Below, piece after piece: positions 11,349-22,805 of a stretch of DNA of 64,000 bases. Origin of the DNA: Morella rubra (Eukaryota > Streptophyta > Magnoliopsida > Fagales > Myricaceae). Every line of letters begins with the position of its first letter. The stretch's first letter is position 1. Location of the stretch: NCBI GenBank assembly GCA_003952965.2, contig CM025853.1, positions 23,420,778-23,484,777 of the forward strand, read 5' to 3'. Both the position numbers and the translations under genes were made by a program. The notes beneath the pieces are model-generated. The model saw only the letters and a list, made by a program, of their open reading frames with translations, was not told the DNA's origin and did not search any database.

Positions 11349-11809
11349 TCCTCAAGTTTATCACATTATTATAATTTAGACTCAAACCTGAATAATCATG
11401 TTCCGTGTAGTAAGGGATATATAATTTATATGTATGTCTCGCTCATATATACTATTGATGTCATATTTGACAAGAATATTTCAACAGTACTCAATGCTAA
11501 GCACAAATAAATCCTAATTTAATGAACACTTTGTATTTAGGCTCCGTTTGTTTTGTCGTATTTTACTTTTTGTAAAGAACTTTCCTTATTTTCGACTATT
11601 TTGAGAGCCTCATAAAATACGATCAACTGAAACTTATTTCGGTCAACTGTAAAACACTGCTCAACTTTCCTAAAAGTAGTTTACTTTTTGAAACTAGTGA
11701 ATTTTCTTTCCAGACCTGTCTCTCCCAAATTTAGGGGTGGCTAAAAATCCATTGACCCGACCTCCCAATCCAAAAATGACCTAGTTCAACCCGAACTGGT
11801 TGGGGCTAG

Positions 11810-12290
11810 GGTCAAGTTTTGAAACATGAACCTGAGAAAAATCAAGTTCGTATTCGGGTCTCTAACTTGAAATCAAAGCATTCAAAGGAACCCGACCTCG
11901 GCAACTTAACTTTTTTCGGGGTCGAATTTTGAAACATGAACCCGAGAAAAATCAAGTTCATATTCGAGTCTCTAACCCCAAACCAAAGCATTGAAAGGAA
12001 TCTGACCTCAACAATTTTAGCTTTTTTTGAGGTTGGGGTCGGGTTTTGAAATATGAACTCAAGAAAAATCAGGTTCGTGTACAGGTTTCTAACCCGAAAC
12101 CAAAACATTAAAAGGAATCCGACATTGACTATTTTAGCTTTTTTAGGGGTCGGGCTCCGAGTTTAAAATATGAACTCGAGAAAAATCAGGTTCGTGTTTG
12201 GGTCTCTAACTTGAAACCAAAGTATTCAAAAGAACTCGACCATGACGGTTTTAGCTTTTTTCGGGTTCGAGTTGCAAACTTCTCGCCTCG
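11810..12290. repeat. Four-unit minisatellite, 110-118 bp period
   Basis: Four diverged tandem copies of a unit with landmarks TTTTGAAACATGAACC, GAGAAAAATCA, GGTCTCTAAC and TTTAGCTTTTTT. The unit starts are spaced about 110, 117 and 118 bp. It lies inside the Harbinger element. The minus-strand open frame across it is a by-product of the repetition. Confidence 0.75.
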
Positions 12291-12387
12291 ATGTTAAAAA
12301 TTAAATTTGTTAATCATATAAAATTACAAAAAATATAACATGCTTGAAAACATTGAAAAATATTTTCAGAAAATATATTTAATGTAA

Positions 12388-12805
12388 GGGAAATCTACTT
12401 TTTAGTCACTAGATTTTACGCCTTTTTCTTTTTAGTCTTGAACTTTAATGTTTCCAAATAATCCATGATCTTTCCACATTTGAAAAAATTAGTCTATCCG
12501 TTACCTTCTATCACTCGGACTAATGGAATTTTCATACGAGTTAGAATCTCCCTCTAAGTGATCAGCATCCACTTTCCACGTCAACAGGTGCCATCTTTTT
12601 TCATGCCCTAAACGACACGAACTAAGCCTTCTACTTAACTGAACGCTGCGTTTTGCACAAGCTAAAAGCTTCCTCAGCTAAGTCTCTCCTCCCATTGGAA
12701 CAGTTGAATCTCGTATCTTGACGGTCATTGGCAAATTTGAAGTTCTCTTTCCTTTCTTTCGTGGCTCTGAAACTGAACTTTTGCTGTCCATAACAGCAAC
12801 ACTGA
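12388..12805. repeat. Left terminal inverted repeat of the Pack-MULE
   Basis: About 418 bp, pairing with 13584-13986. The inner part (from about 12710) equals the antisense of the captured exon end, for example TTGACGGTCATTGGCAAATT, so coding sequence has become part of the TIR. Confidence 0.8.
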
Positions 12806-12812
12806 GTGACAC

Positions 12813-13711
12813 ATGTTTAGGTTCGATCTAACTCTTGTCTTTTCTATTTCTCCTTTTTTTTTTTGTTTCTTAATTCAGTTCAATGAGCAGCCTGCAAATG
12901 CTGTTTTTAAAAGCAGAAGTGCGGAGCCACTGAGATCTGCAACTGGTGTCAACCAGATGAAAAGACGTTCTGATTCTGGACTAGGTGCTTCCAGACAGGT
13001 TGAAAGTGAAAACTCTGATTTGGAGCTAAAACTAAGTGATCATTTTGCTGTGAAAAATATACGTAAAGAGGGCATCAAATGCTTAGAATTACTCCGCCTG
13101 TCAAGATTGAGGCTTCAGATTCACCTGCAAAGACACAATACAAGAGGAAAAATGCTCCACAAAAAGTGAAGGTTCAAGAAGCTGGTTTAACTAAAACTGG
13201 AGGCTCCCCAACTTCACTTTTAGATATACGAGATCAAAGGGGACACAAAGCAACCAAGCTGCAGCTGATTGAGGAAGGGACCTCAGAAGCAGAAGATGTT
13301 CAGAAGGCTGAAGTTGCTGCTATGGGCTCAAAACCATTTTTGAGTTTCTCTTTGAAGCCACAAAAGCAGAAGGAAAAGAGGATGATTGAGCCTGACACCC
13401 CACAGGTTCAAGATGCAGCTTTCCCTTCTATTGGAGTTGTCTCAAAAAGTTCTTTGATTCCAAACTCTAAGAGAAAACAATTAAAATCTGGACTCAGCAG
13501 CAATATTGTCATTTTAAATCAATCTTTGAACGGGAAGGTCAAAAAGAGATTAGTGAAGCGTGGCCAGAATGAAGTCAAAGGATTCAGTGTTGCTGTTATG
13601 GACGGCAAAAGTTCAGTTTCAGAGTCACGGAAGAAAGGTAAGAGAGCTTCAAATTTGCCAACGACCGTCAAGATACGAGATTCAACTGTTCCAATGGGAG
13701 GGGAGACTTAG
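12813..13711 (+). pseudogene. Captured host gene fragment in the Pack-MULE (lysine-rich protein, unrecognised)
   Basis: The fragment opens with a pyrimidine-rich tract ending TTTCTTAATTCAG at about 12880, a good intron 3' splice site, followed by an open exon. The first part reads in one frame (QPANAVFKSRSAEPLRS ... SDLELKLSDHF) and then shifts near 13079 into another frame (PVKIEASDSPAKTQYKRKN ... SFSLKPQKQKEKR ... SGLSSNIVILNQSLNGK). The product would be basic, Ser/Lys-rich and low in structure, suggesting a nuclear protein fragment. I do not recognise the parent gene. The single frameshift implies it does not encode one continuous protein, unless a short intron lies there. Confidence 0.65.
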
Positions 13712-13986
13712 CTGAGGAAACTTTCGGCTTGTGCAAAACGCAGCGTTCAGTTAAGAGGAAGGCTTAGTTCATGTTGTTTAGGGCATGAAAAAAGATGGCA
13801 CCTGCTGACGTGGAAAGTGGATGCTGACGTGTATGAAGATTCCGTTAATCAGAGTGATGGAAGATAATGGGATGGACTAATTTTTTCAAGTGTAGAAAGA
13901 TCATAAACTAAAATTTAGACTCATTAAAGTTCAGGACTAAAAATGAAAGGAAGGTAAAACTTAGTGACTAAAAAAGCAAATTTCTC
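13584..13986. repeat. Right terminal inverted repeat of the Pack-MULE
   Basis: About 403 bp, the inverted partner of 12388-12805 with scattered mismatches and small indels. It contains the 3' end of the captured open frame up to the stop at 13711. Confidence 0.8.
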
Positions 13987-14372
13987 TTGATGTAACAACT
14001 GAACACCGAAAATTGAATTACTTTACTGAAACATAATGCATTTGAAACTACTTTACAAAAAAAGTACTTTAGATTAAAACAAAAGGAGCCTTAATTATAT
14101 TACCATGTAAAATTCTCAAAAATTAATAAAAATAAGAGATATATTTAGGTGGCAGCATGCAATTTATAGTAGCGTTACATTCTTAAGGTAGTCAAGGGTA
14201 CGTACGCACGTCAATCGATAGTTTATATATATAAACATATATTATTTACAAGTCAAGCTAGACCGTCCAATAAAGTGCTTAATTAACTTTATATTAAGAG
14301 TCTATAGACTCTCTGCAATAAAGTGACTAACTTATTGGGTACTAGATCTTATTGCGTTTACTTTTATTCACT

Positions 14373-16720
14373 TTTCATAGTTTCTCTATTTTTGAAAAGT
14401 TAAGACACTTCGAGGGTTCTAGGTCTCCTATGCTAAGGTGATTTGAGGTATCCTGGACCTCCTTAATTCAACACAAGGTTGAGAGAATATCAAGAGAATC
14501 TCACTAAAATGATAACACCAAATCCTAGACTACTAGGGATATATAACAAGCCTATCCCTTAGCGACGCCAACCCTTATTTAATACTAGTAATCCTAATGG
14601 ACTACCACTTAATAGTAGTAGACCCCTTATTTAATTCTGAATAAATTCAAATTTCTTCTATCCCCAATATTGCATCACGTAACAATATATATAATTTTTT
14701 GAAGTTTATTTGCTCCTTCTATGCAGTCCACGTTTTTTAGGCTTCCAATGTGAGAAAGGAGATTTAACAAACTTGACTGAGACCATTCACAAGCCATTAT
14801 GAACGGTATGTACTATGTATAGGCCTAGGGCTGTTCAACCCTGGTATAGGTGCCAATTATGGCTAAAACTAACACTTACACCGGATATGTCGGTTTTCAA
14901 ATATTAGCCACCTACACCTACATCGTTAAGGGCAATAACCGGCCCTTAGCAGTGATGGTTCCGGTTAATTTGCATTTATATTGAGCCAATTTTTTTAACA
15001 TTTTACGCACTTAATCCAATGGTGGTCCTAAACAATAAGAAGGATTAGCTAGTCATAAAACTTGCAATAGCCTAAAACTTTGCTATGAAAATTCTCCAAG
15101 CATGAGGCAATAGCCTAAAACTCTGCTGCCAAATGCCTTCTAATAAAAAATGTATAAACTTACAAACACAAACACAACACACAAATAGTATCCCCTGGAT
15201 GTTATATTTGTTGTTTCAACTAATTCAAATTTCAAAATGCAGTATACAAGAAGTTGGATTTTCCTTATCTAACCAGGAAATTGAAATTTTAGGGTTTTTC
15301 TCTATTGTCTTAGTTATGCTTTGGGAATGAGGTAGTCCTGTAGAGAAAATTAGAAAGACGTTATTGATGGCCAAATATGTTTCGATACTTTGGTGCAATA
15401 GTAAATACTCCGTTGATGCTTTAGGCTGAACTGCTAAAAACTCTTTGCTTTATCTCTTTCTTTTCATTCTTCACTCTGCTTTCAGCTTTTTTTAATTTAT
15501 TTGCCATCATCTGGCCTTTTGACGGACACCTAGTCGATTTTTGAAGCCTTCACATCCTGTGCCCCATTTTTGAAGCCTTCTCTATCTCTCTCTTTATGGC
15601 TTCTCACTTAATTTACTAACATTTTTTTGTTTGATTTTGTTTTCTGTTAGGTTTCGATCTTCTAGTCAAGAAAGTGAGGATTTTGAGTTGCTGTAGTGGC
15701 CACATTAATGGTAAGCCCTATCCCGAATCCTAGGAAGGTCCTTGTCTCATGGGATTAAGGAGATCTGTACCATGTATTTTAGGCTGTATTGTCGTTTCTT
15801 AATTAAGGTTTTGTTCGTGATGGGCCATGTTATTTAGTTCACATTGATTACTTAGAAATCATAATAAAATAAAAAGTGAACGGCCTTTGGGATTAATAAT
15901 GTTATTTACACATGTGAATATGTGATGTGTACTCAATTATCGTTGTGGCATATTATTTATGCGGGTTTAAAGCTAATTGATAATGCGTGAGTCACTGTAT
16001 CAATAGGGGCTGGCCAATTAAGTAGTGTGTTTCCCATGTTAAAGAAAGAAAATTATCTGCTTGTTTGGATCTTGAGTTTGGTAGATCTCGGCTGTTTCAA
16101 AAGGAAAAAGAATACCATACACCCACTTTTCCCTGATTCTGAAGTGGTTAGATGGATTAGATTAGACGCATATGGATTAATCCTGTGCAATTTCTCTGCG
16201 CACTTAAGAGGTTAAATAGATTTTGAAAAATATTTCTTAGTACGCTAAAAAGATTTTGGATTTTACTTGTTAATTACGGTGTAAAAAAAATATTTATTTT
16301 GCATTGTTGAACTATGAAGTTCATGTTATTTTAAGAGTTCAAACTACCAAATTTGTCACACTAATCTTTTAAATTATCAAGATTCATCAGTGTTCCTCTC
16401 AAATAAGACTAGATCGTCATGATCCAACCAAAATTGCGTGAAGGGGAGGAGATAAAGAGAACAATTTCATTGCGTTAGAAAGGGTCTTGAATTTATCAAC
16501 AATTTTCACACTTTCCTTTTCATCCATGCTTTTCCTTCTTGTCTTACTCCAAAATCCAAATAAGCTTTGCCATTCATGTCATTCCAGCTTAGTATATCTT
16601 TGTGGCACGAGATGTTACCTTTTTTGTTCAACTGCATGCTGTTTGTACAACATATGAGTGATTACTTAATTATCGATTTCCAAGGATCCATCCAAGTTAG
16701 TGTTATATTAACATAGCGTT
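14373..16720. other. Intergenic, no gene supported
   Basis: AT-rich with scattered short open frames and no recognisable domains. A stretch near 15470-15720 is pyrimidine-rich with intron-like features (TTTTCTGTTAG at about 15641) but no supporting exon could be joined. Confidence 0.4.
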
Positions 16721-16892
16721 TGGGAAAACACAATTTTATAAAAATTTTAATAAAATTTTACTTTATCAAACACACTTCAAAATTTTACCTTTACTTTTAT
16801 CTCTCATTCTTCAATTCCAACACACCTCTTTTTTAACACTAACATAAAACTTTAACAAAATTTTACCAAAATTTTACTACCAAACACTATGT
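16721..16892. mobile_element. MITE, family M1
   Basis: Left end ACATAGCGTTTGG pairs with the reverse complement of CCAAACACTATGT at the right. Inside are runs of TTTTAATAAAATTTTA and their mirror. Another copy is at 59075-59232 and a diverged one at 6760-7020. Non-coding, about 170 bp. Confidence 0.65.
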
Positions 16893-17703
16893 AAGTGTTG
16901 GTGTCTTCTATCGAGTTGAAGGTGTTCCACAAATAATGCTATGGACCCTTAAGGATAAATTCATCATGTAGAGTTGCATCGCTTCTAGGATTCTCTTTTC
17001 TTTGACCCAAACTAACTTATTGTGAGACCATCTTCTGATTGATTTTCATTGCTAGCTGTTATGCTCTCTTCATTTCCATAGCATGTGCTAAGGAAATGAA
17101 GTAGATATGAGCCACACAGAGATACATGGATTCGTAGAGTTCTTTTCCAATAGTTATGAAATTTGATAGTTGTTACATCCTTGTAGCTCGGCAACTTAGA
17201 AGTGTGTTCTGAAGTATTTGGATTTTCTTTGACCTGTCAGATTGTGTGAGGGTGGAGAATTGTTGGACAAAATTCTGTCAAGGTAAAAATGGACTACTTC
17301 ATTTTGTTTGTACAAAAAAGGTTTCTTTTAACGTGGTCAATAAGTCCACTTCTGTTTTCTATGAGTTCAGTTTGATGATTGCACTTGTTAAGCTTTGTTA
17401 TACTACTCTTACATTTGACATGAATGTGCCCGTGCATATGACCAAGTCCTTTTTTTTTTTTTTTTCCTAAGCATATGCATGTCCTTTATTCGTGTTTTCA
17501 GTTTTCATTCCAAATTCCAATGGTAGCTTTTTATATGACTGCTTGGTAGAATTTTCTTTTTGTCACAAGCGATGATGAGTCTCCAATGTAGGGTGCAGCA
17601 CTGATTTGTATATGATTTATTTGTCTTCTTGCTTGCTTGTAGAACATCTGAAAATTGATAAATATGCAAAAATTTCTTGTGAACATAGAAAAAATTGAAG
17701 GCC
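16893..17703. other. Intergenic, no gene supported
   Basis: No supported gene. Contains a 17-T tract at about 17449-17465. Confidence 0.4.
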
Positions 17704-18770
17704 ATGTCTAGGATCAAGCGCTGTGCCAGGAAGAGTAAGAATGCGACATCATCTTCGAGGCTGAGGAGAGAGGTGTCGAAAAGTGCAAACCTCGCTGATT
17801 TTCAAAATGATGATTGTGCTACATCATTTGATATGGATTTTGGCGAAAGGACAGTGATTTGAGGAAGAAACATAGAACTCGATCTGTTAGGTGAGTTAGA
17901 TCTCTATGGTCATTTCCAATTTCAAGGGTGTGATAATTTGTGTTAAATGAGTAGATATGTGTACCCAAAGTATGTTAGACAATTTTTTGCCAACATGACG
18001 TGGTCCAGGGACGTAGATGGTCTTACCATTAGGAGCTTAGTGGGTAGGAAGCTTATTGAGCTTACTATTGAGAAGTTAAGTGAGATTATGGGGATCCCTT
18101 GTCGTGGGGAGCATGTATATAAGCAAAAAGTTAGACCTCATGAAAATAATTAGGACTATAGGGATGCTGTGAGGTTTCTTTGGATTTGGATGATGAATAA
18201 GATATCCATACATATTTTGAGGCCAAAGATCTTAAGTTGTCCAATAGGCTTCTCAATCTCATTTCAACCTATAACTTTCTACCTAGATGTGGTCATAGGG
18301 GAGTGGTTACCTTTATGGACGTTTATATTCTTGAGCATCGCGTGAACCATAGACCCATAAATCTAACTTTTATCATGTTGGAGCATATGGTGTTTGCTCA
18401 TGATCATAACAAGGTCCTCCCCTATGGATTGATTTGTACCAAAATTTTTAAGCACCGTGAAATTCGTATGGATATGAGGGAGGTTGATGCACCATCTACA
18501 TCCGATGCCTTTAACTTCTAAACATTGAAGAAGATTGGTTATAGGAAGAACTCGAGGGGAGAGTGGGTTTCTAGAATCGATAGTGGCGAGGATAATCATT
18601 GTGACGAGGGTGATAGTGATGAGGGTAATGGTAGCAAGGGTGATGGCGACGAAGGTGCAGAAGTTCCTCTTCATTCCTTAACTATTCATGAGCAGTCTTC
18701 TTTAATAGAGAGTCGTATTGGATCTATAGAGAGTCACATTGGATCTGGCGCGTTCTCTAACTGTAAGTGA
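17704..18770 (+). pseudogene. Decayed plant transposon-encoded protein
   Basis: A single reading direction can be followed from the ATG at 17704 (MSRIKRCARKSKNATSS) through GRNIELDLLGELDLYGHF, YVYPKYVRQFFANMTWSRD, LTIEKLSEIMGIP, and, after a frame change near 18210, VDAPSTSDAFNF and an acidic tail. It has in-frame stops at about 17860, 17944 and 18151 and at least one frameshift. The pattern (conserved Y-P-x-x-V-R-x-F-x-A-N-M and L-x-E-I-M-G-I-P blocks, acidic linker) fits the family annotated as putative plant transposon protein. A related protein fragment lies inside the CACTA element at 33935. Non-functional as it stands. Confidence 0.6.
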
Positions 18771-18839
18771 CGAGCGACTGGTTGGGATGACGTGCCAATG
18801 ATACGACCACCCCGCGATGGTTTTCTTTGTTCAATTGCA

Positions 18840-20630
18840 CTTTTCAGCCGTTTGTTGCCTCAGTGCTTGGCCTTTCTTGCATTGAACCCCTCTGCAGTTG
18901 CACCTAGGATAGCTAGAGATTCATCTCTCATTTGTGCTCCATTTGTAGCTTCTGCATTGCACATCTATGTGGAAAGTGTTAGCTCCCCAAGTTTATTTTT
19001 GTGCCTTGAACCCTTTACAATCGCAGCTAGGGTAGCTAGAGATTCATCTCTCATTTGTGCTCCATCTGTAGCTTTTGCATCGCACATCTATGTGAAAAGT
19101 GTTAGTTCGCCAAGTTCATACTATTGTAGTAATGTTGGAAGACCTCCCACGCTTCTAGCATGTCTCCATATTTCGATATCACAGAGGCGTAGAGATTCAT
19201 GTATCTCCTGCAGTTGGCTGATCTCTCTAAATTCGGATCACCCTGTGTGCTTGGAATGGATCTCTGAATTGATTTTGCCCTTGCTTTTCGCATCCACTGT
19301 TCAAGAATGTAGTATTCACGAATTGCAAAGCAAGTTAGCCTCTGTCTCAATACCCAGATGATGTGGCAGCAGATTATACCAGCAAACTCAAAGTATCTAC
19401 AACTACATTTATGAAACTCATTTGTGGTAGTGACAACATGTCACTTGGCCAGTGAACATATATGAGATAGGTGCCGACTGCAAACATGTAGATAAACCTC
19501 TTCAGAGCCAAACACATCTCTCTGACAATCAAAATGAACCCAAAAAGACTTTTTCCCACTGTTCCAAAAAAAGGGTCAAAATACTTGGGGTGTAAATTTC
19601 AGATGTGTGGACGCATATCGGGCCCTCCACCCTTAAAATAGGCAATTTGTCGAGCATCTGAAAGTTAAATTTAAGCTCATTGTACCGCATGTCATCAATT
19701 GCTTGTTGAAAATGTTGGAGAAATCTGGCCATGTTCATTAAAGACTTCAAGTAGCGACGCAAGGTTGCATTGAAGCTTTCACTTAATTGTGTAGTCCTCT
19801 TACCCGCACAAAAAAACACTTCTAACATAGGTTGGGGCCCACTTCTCGCGTTTCTCATATATCTTTTACAGCCACTCGTTGTTATAGAGATCATGAACAT
19901 CAATTATCTTAAACCAAGAAGCTTCAAAATCATCCACATTACTATCGAAAAGAAGTCTAGCCCAATCCCTCTTAAACTCTCTGTCGCCAGACAATGAACC
20001 AAGATTTCTAGAGTGCATTTTGGTGAATATGTCATACACAAAGGAAATGACATGTGTCTGGCAAGGCATTGGGAATTGCAGCAAGCATAGCTGCATCTTG
20101 ATCAATAAAGAGATACTGAGGTGCTTTTCCGCCCATACACTCGACAAATGTCTCAAACAACCAATGGAATGACTGAGCCATCTCATCAAACAATAGGCAT
20201 GCCCCGAATACTACAATCTGTCTATGATGATTCACTCCAACAAATACACCTAGTGGTCGGTGCTTATCATTTGTCCTGTACGTAGTATCAAATGAAATGA
20301 AGTCCCAAAGAGTGCATAGTCATTTTGCATGTCGTGGTCAGACCAGAAGATGTTATTCATGCGATCATCATCGTCCAACATAACCTTGAAGAAAAAATGT
20401 GAATTCTTATCGTATTGATCACCAAACCAATTTAAAAGAACACCACATACCCCAACCTTCATGATTTTACTTCTTCTACAGCTCAAATAGTTTTTCAAGT
20501 CTGTTCAAGTGAATCCCAACTTTTCTTTACCCCCTGCCTAAGCCGCCATCAAATCATGTGCTAGTTTCAACCGAATCCCGACTCTCTCTGCATCATCTAC
20601 CTCGAGGCACGACACTTAATTGATACTTCT
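18840..20630 (-). pseudogene. Decayed FAR1/FHY3-like MULE transposase
   Basis: Reading the minus strand from about 20630, pieces in changing frames spell a FAR1-related protein: LMAA*AGGKEKLGF, then KIMKVGVCGVLL, NIFWSDHDMQ, then (one frame over) SFDTTYRTNDKHRPLG holding the first catalytic Asp (20281-20292), GVNHHRQIVVFGACLL, FIDQDAAMLAAIPNALP with the second catalytic Asp, SESFNATLRRYLKS, and IREYYILEQWMRKAR near the SWIM zinc-finger region. Several frameshifts and stops prevent a product. The N-terminal FAR1 DNA-binding domain is not seen. FAR1 family members derive from Mutator-like transposases; this copy could be a decayed transposon or a decayed host gene. It faces the plus-strand pseudogene ending at 18770. 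Confidence 0.75.
18899..19141. repeat. Two tandem 123-bp repeats at the FAR1 pseudogene 3' end
   Basis: TAGCTAGAGATTCATCTCTC and the following 100 bp recur at a 123-bp offset (18911 and 19034). The period is 41 codons, so the open frame is kept in both directions. On the minus strand each unit reads AQMRDESLA. Confidence 0.75.
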
Positions 20631-20639
20631 ATGTGAGTG

Positions 20640-22797
20640 GAGTAGGTGGGCTTTCAATGGTGTAGCTAGTTGATGGTTATGTTGTGCACACCAATCAAAC
20701 GTGTAATACTTCTCACTCGGGTGCCGCTGGACGTGAAACAAGCAAGACACCCGGTCCTTGCATTTTGTTGTTCCTTATGTACTGGTACCTAGGCATCTTT
20801 TGTTCTTCTGAATCCTTGTTTGCCACAGACAAACATTCTATTTGTAACGTATCCTATTTCTTTGTTCTTCCGTGAGTCATTCTTGCATATGCTAAACCCA
20901 GCACTAACTGGATAATTATTGTACTAGTCGTATGCATGTTCATCATCTCTAAACTCTAAGGTCCAAACATTTACGACGTTCCTGTTGTCTGCTTGAACTG
21001 TATCAGTTGTTCAATCCAACCATACAAACAATACAAATGAGACAAATAAAAAAATTATAAAAAATTGTTGAATGAGAGACCAAGGAAAAACATGATTCAC
21101 CATTTGGGTTGTTGTGTTACTAGTCCCTCACCTATAAATATGAGACCAAGGAAAAAACATGATTCGCATTCACTATTACCTATAAATAATTGATTCCACC
21201 TGTACATTTGAACCAGCACGCCAAAATTTTTAGAAGCAATTCGTGTTTGTTTAATTCTACTGATTTGGACATCAACTCCTTGATAAAGCTAAAGTACAAA
21301 ATGAAAACTATTCCCACAGATACAGAATATATATATATATATATATATAAATGGTCTCTTTGAAGGTATATGCGCACAAGTCCTTATACAGTATATATAT
21401 AAATGGCTAGATGAAGCATTCATTGTCTAATTAACAATGTCACAAAAAATTATCAAGATCATTAATCTATTGCAAATCGAAAGATCACACTTTAAAAGTT
21501 TACACGTACAACACCCTTAGCTACTTAAAAAACAGCATTACGTACTAGGTAATTAGACAAAGAAGCTACACCTAAATTTGTGTAATTTCTTGTCACTTTC
21601 CTTCATATATATAAGAATCAGTTAACATACCATATAGGAATAAAAATAATGATGATTAAACGTGTTTTTGATCATCTTTCTGTGACAAATTAGACTAAAG
21701 GAAATCAAATTCAACCAGTGAAAGGAGCTTATTAAAATGTGGCCGGCAACAATAAAAATTGCAGACGAAAAGTTATCTTGAAGAGGTTGATCAGGTACTT
21801 AGTAAGAGGCTGATAAGTCTTTTATTGGTGTATATTCATGGTCGTATGTTACATACTGGCCTTGAAGTTTTACACATATCATTTTCAATTGGCAATTTAG
21901 ACCATTAGCGTCAGACTAGTAGTGCTAAACCACAAATTCATTCACAATAAACCATTTTAAAGTTAGACCACTAGCATCAGATCACATATCTTTAAACAAT
22001 CACACTTTCGAGTGTCACAACATACAGACAAAAAGCATCAAAAGTTCTCTCTCTCTCTTTTTACTCTCACTGTCGCAGCAAATATATGAATACAAACAAC
22101 AAGCTACAGACAAGAAACATCAATGTTTACTCGGATTCTCTCTCTTTTAAGTGAATACATACAAATCCACTGATTCTCTCTCTTTTTAAGTGAATATATA
22201 CAAACTAAACAACTCAAAAGAGATAAATGAGAGCCTTCTAACCCTTTTTGGTTTTGTCTAAGTCTAGGGATTCGAAGGTTGGAGATTTTGAAATGGAGGA
22301 TTTGAGAACAAAATGGCAGAAAATGTGTGTTCCGGCTATAGTGGTCGGAGGTGTGGTCGCATTTAAATTATAGTGGTCCGACCAGTACAGATGTGAAGAC
22401 AAAAGACGCGCACCTAACTAGAGCTGAGCTTAGTCGACGACGTAGAGGCCTCATTAAATGATGCAGCGGCCTCTTTGTCATCCATTTTGTGGAATTCAAT
22501 CCAGACCATGGGTCTGGATGTGTCTGGAGCCGTACGATCTGGACTGAATCCAAACCCCAAAGTGATCGTCCATCAAAGGAGAGAAAAGAAACCAATAAAA
22601 TAGTAGAGACAGAGAGGAAAGGAGGTAGAAAGATAAAGAAAAGGAGAAAGAAAACCGAAAGCTAGGGAGAAAGCAAAAGAGAAAGAGAGACTAATCAAAC
22701 TCCGAGGAGAAGCTAGCAGATCTGGGGAAATGAGGCAAACCAGAGAGGGACGCTCTCAGGAAGGAGAAAAAGAGATTATTACAATAGTTAATAATAT
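20640..22797. other. Intergenic, no gene supported
   Basis: No supported gene. Contains an AT microsatellite, a CT-rich direct duplication near 22133-22205 (GATTCTCTCTCTTTT plus AAGTGAATA twice) and a purine-rich stretch at 22570-22780. Confidence 0.4.
21327..21349. repeat. (AT)n microsatellite
   Basis: About eleven AT dinucleotides. Confidence 0.85.
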
Positions 22798-22805
22798 TCT
22801 TTAGC

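Larger units (their letters stand above)
12388..13986. mobile_element. Pack-MULE with long terminal inverted repeats and a captured gene fragment
   Basis: It is flanked by a 9-bp target duplication with one mismatch: TTAATGTAA at 12379-12387 and TTGATGTAA at 13987-13995. The termini GGGAAATCTAC and (reverse complement) GAGAAATTTGC start inverted repeats that run about 400 bp: 12388-12805 against 13584-13986. Between and inside the arms lies a gene fragment with an intron acceptor and an open exon. Length, TIR size and duplication size fit a Mutator-like Pack-MULE. No transposase is encoded. Confidence 0.85.
11540..14090. mobile_element. PIF/Harbinger-type element carrying a nested MULE
   Basis: Left end GGCTCCGTTTGTTTTG and the reverse complement of the right end, GGCTCCTTTTGTTTTA, form imperfect terminal inverted repeats of about 40 bp. 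TTA stands on both sides (11537-11539 and 14091-14093), while A1 has the uninterrupted TATTTAATTACATT. A 3-bp TTA duplication with GG-starting termini is diagnostic of PIF/Harbinger. Without the nested MULE it is under 1 kb and non-coding, so it needed a transposase from elsewhere. Confidence 0.8.
10020..14372. repeat. Dispersed repeat family A, copy A3, split by nested insertions
   Basis: Segments 10020-10624, 11349-11539 and 14091-14372 line up in order with A1 (200-1345). The intervening pieces 10625-11348 and 11540-14090 are insertions. This gives a nested history: A3 first, then the gypsy fragment and a Harbinger element into A3, then a MULE into the Harbinger. Confidence 0.7.

Noticed and set aside
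13079-13711. Treating the 210-codon Pack-MULE frame as an independent functional gene
   Set aside because: It begins after a frameshift in the captured exon, its end lies in the TIR, and no promoter or start context is evident; a captured fragment explains it better.
22368-22595. Minus-strand 75-codon open frame near the purine-rich stretch
   Set aside because: No recognisable domain, no conserved copy in the window, and composition typical of intergenic sequence.
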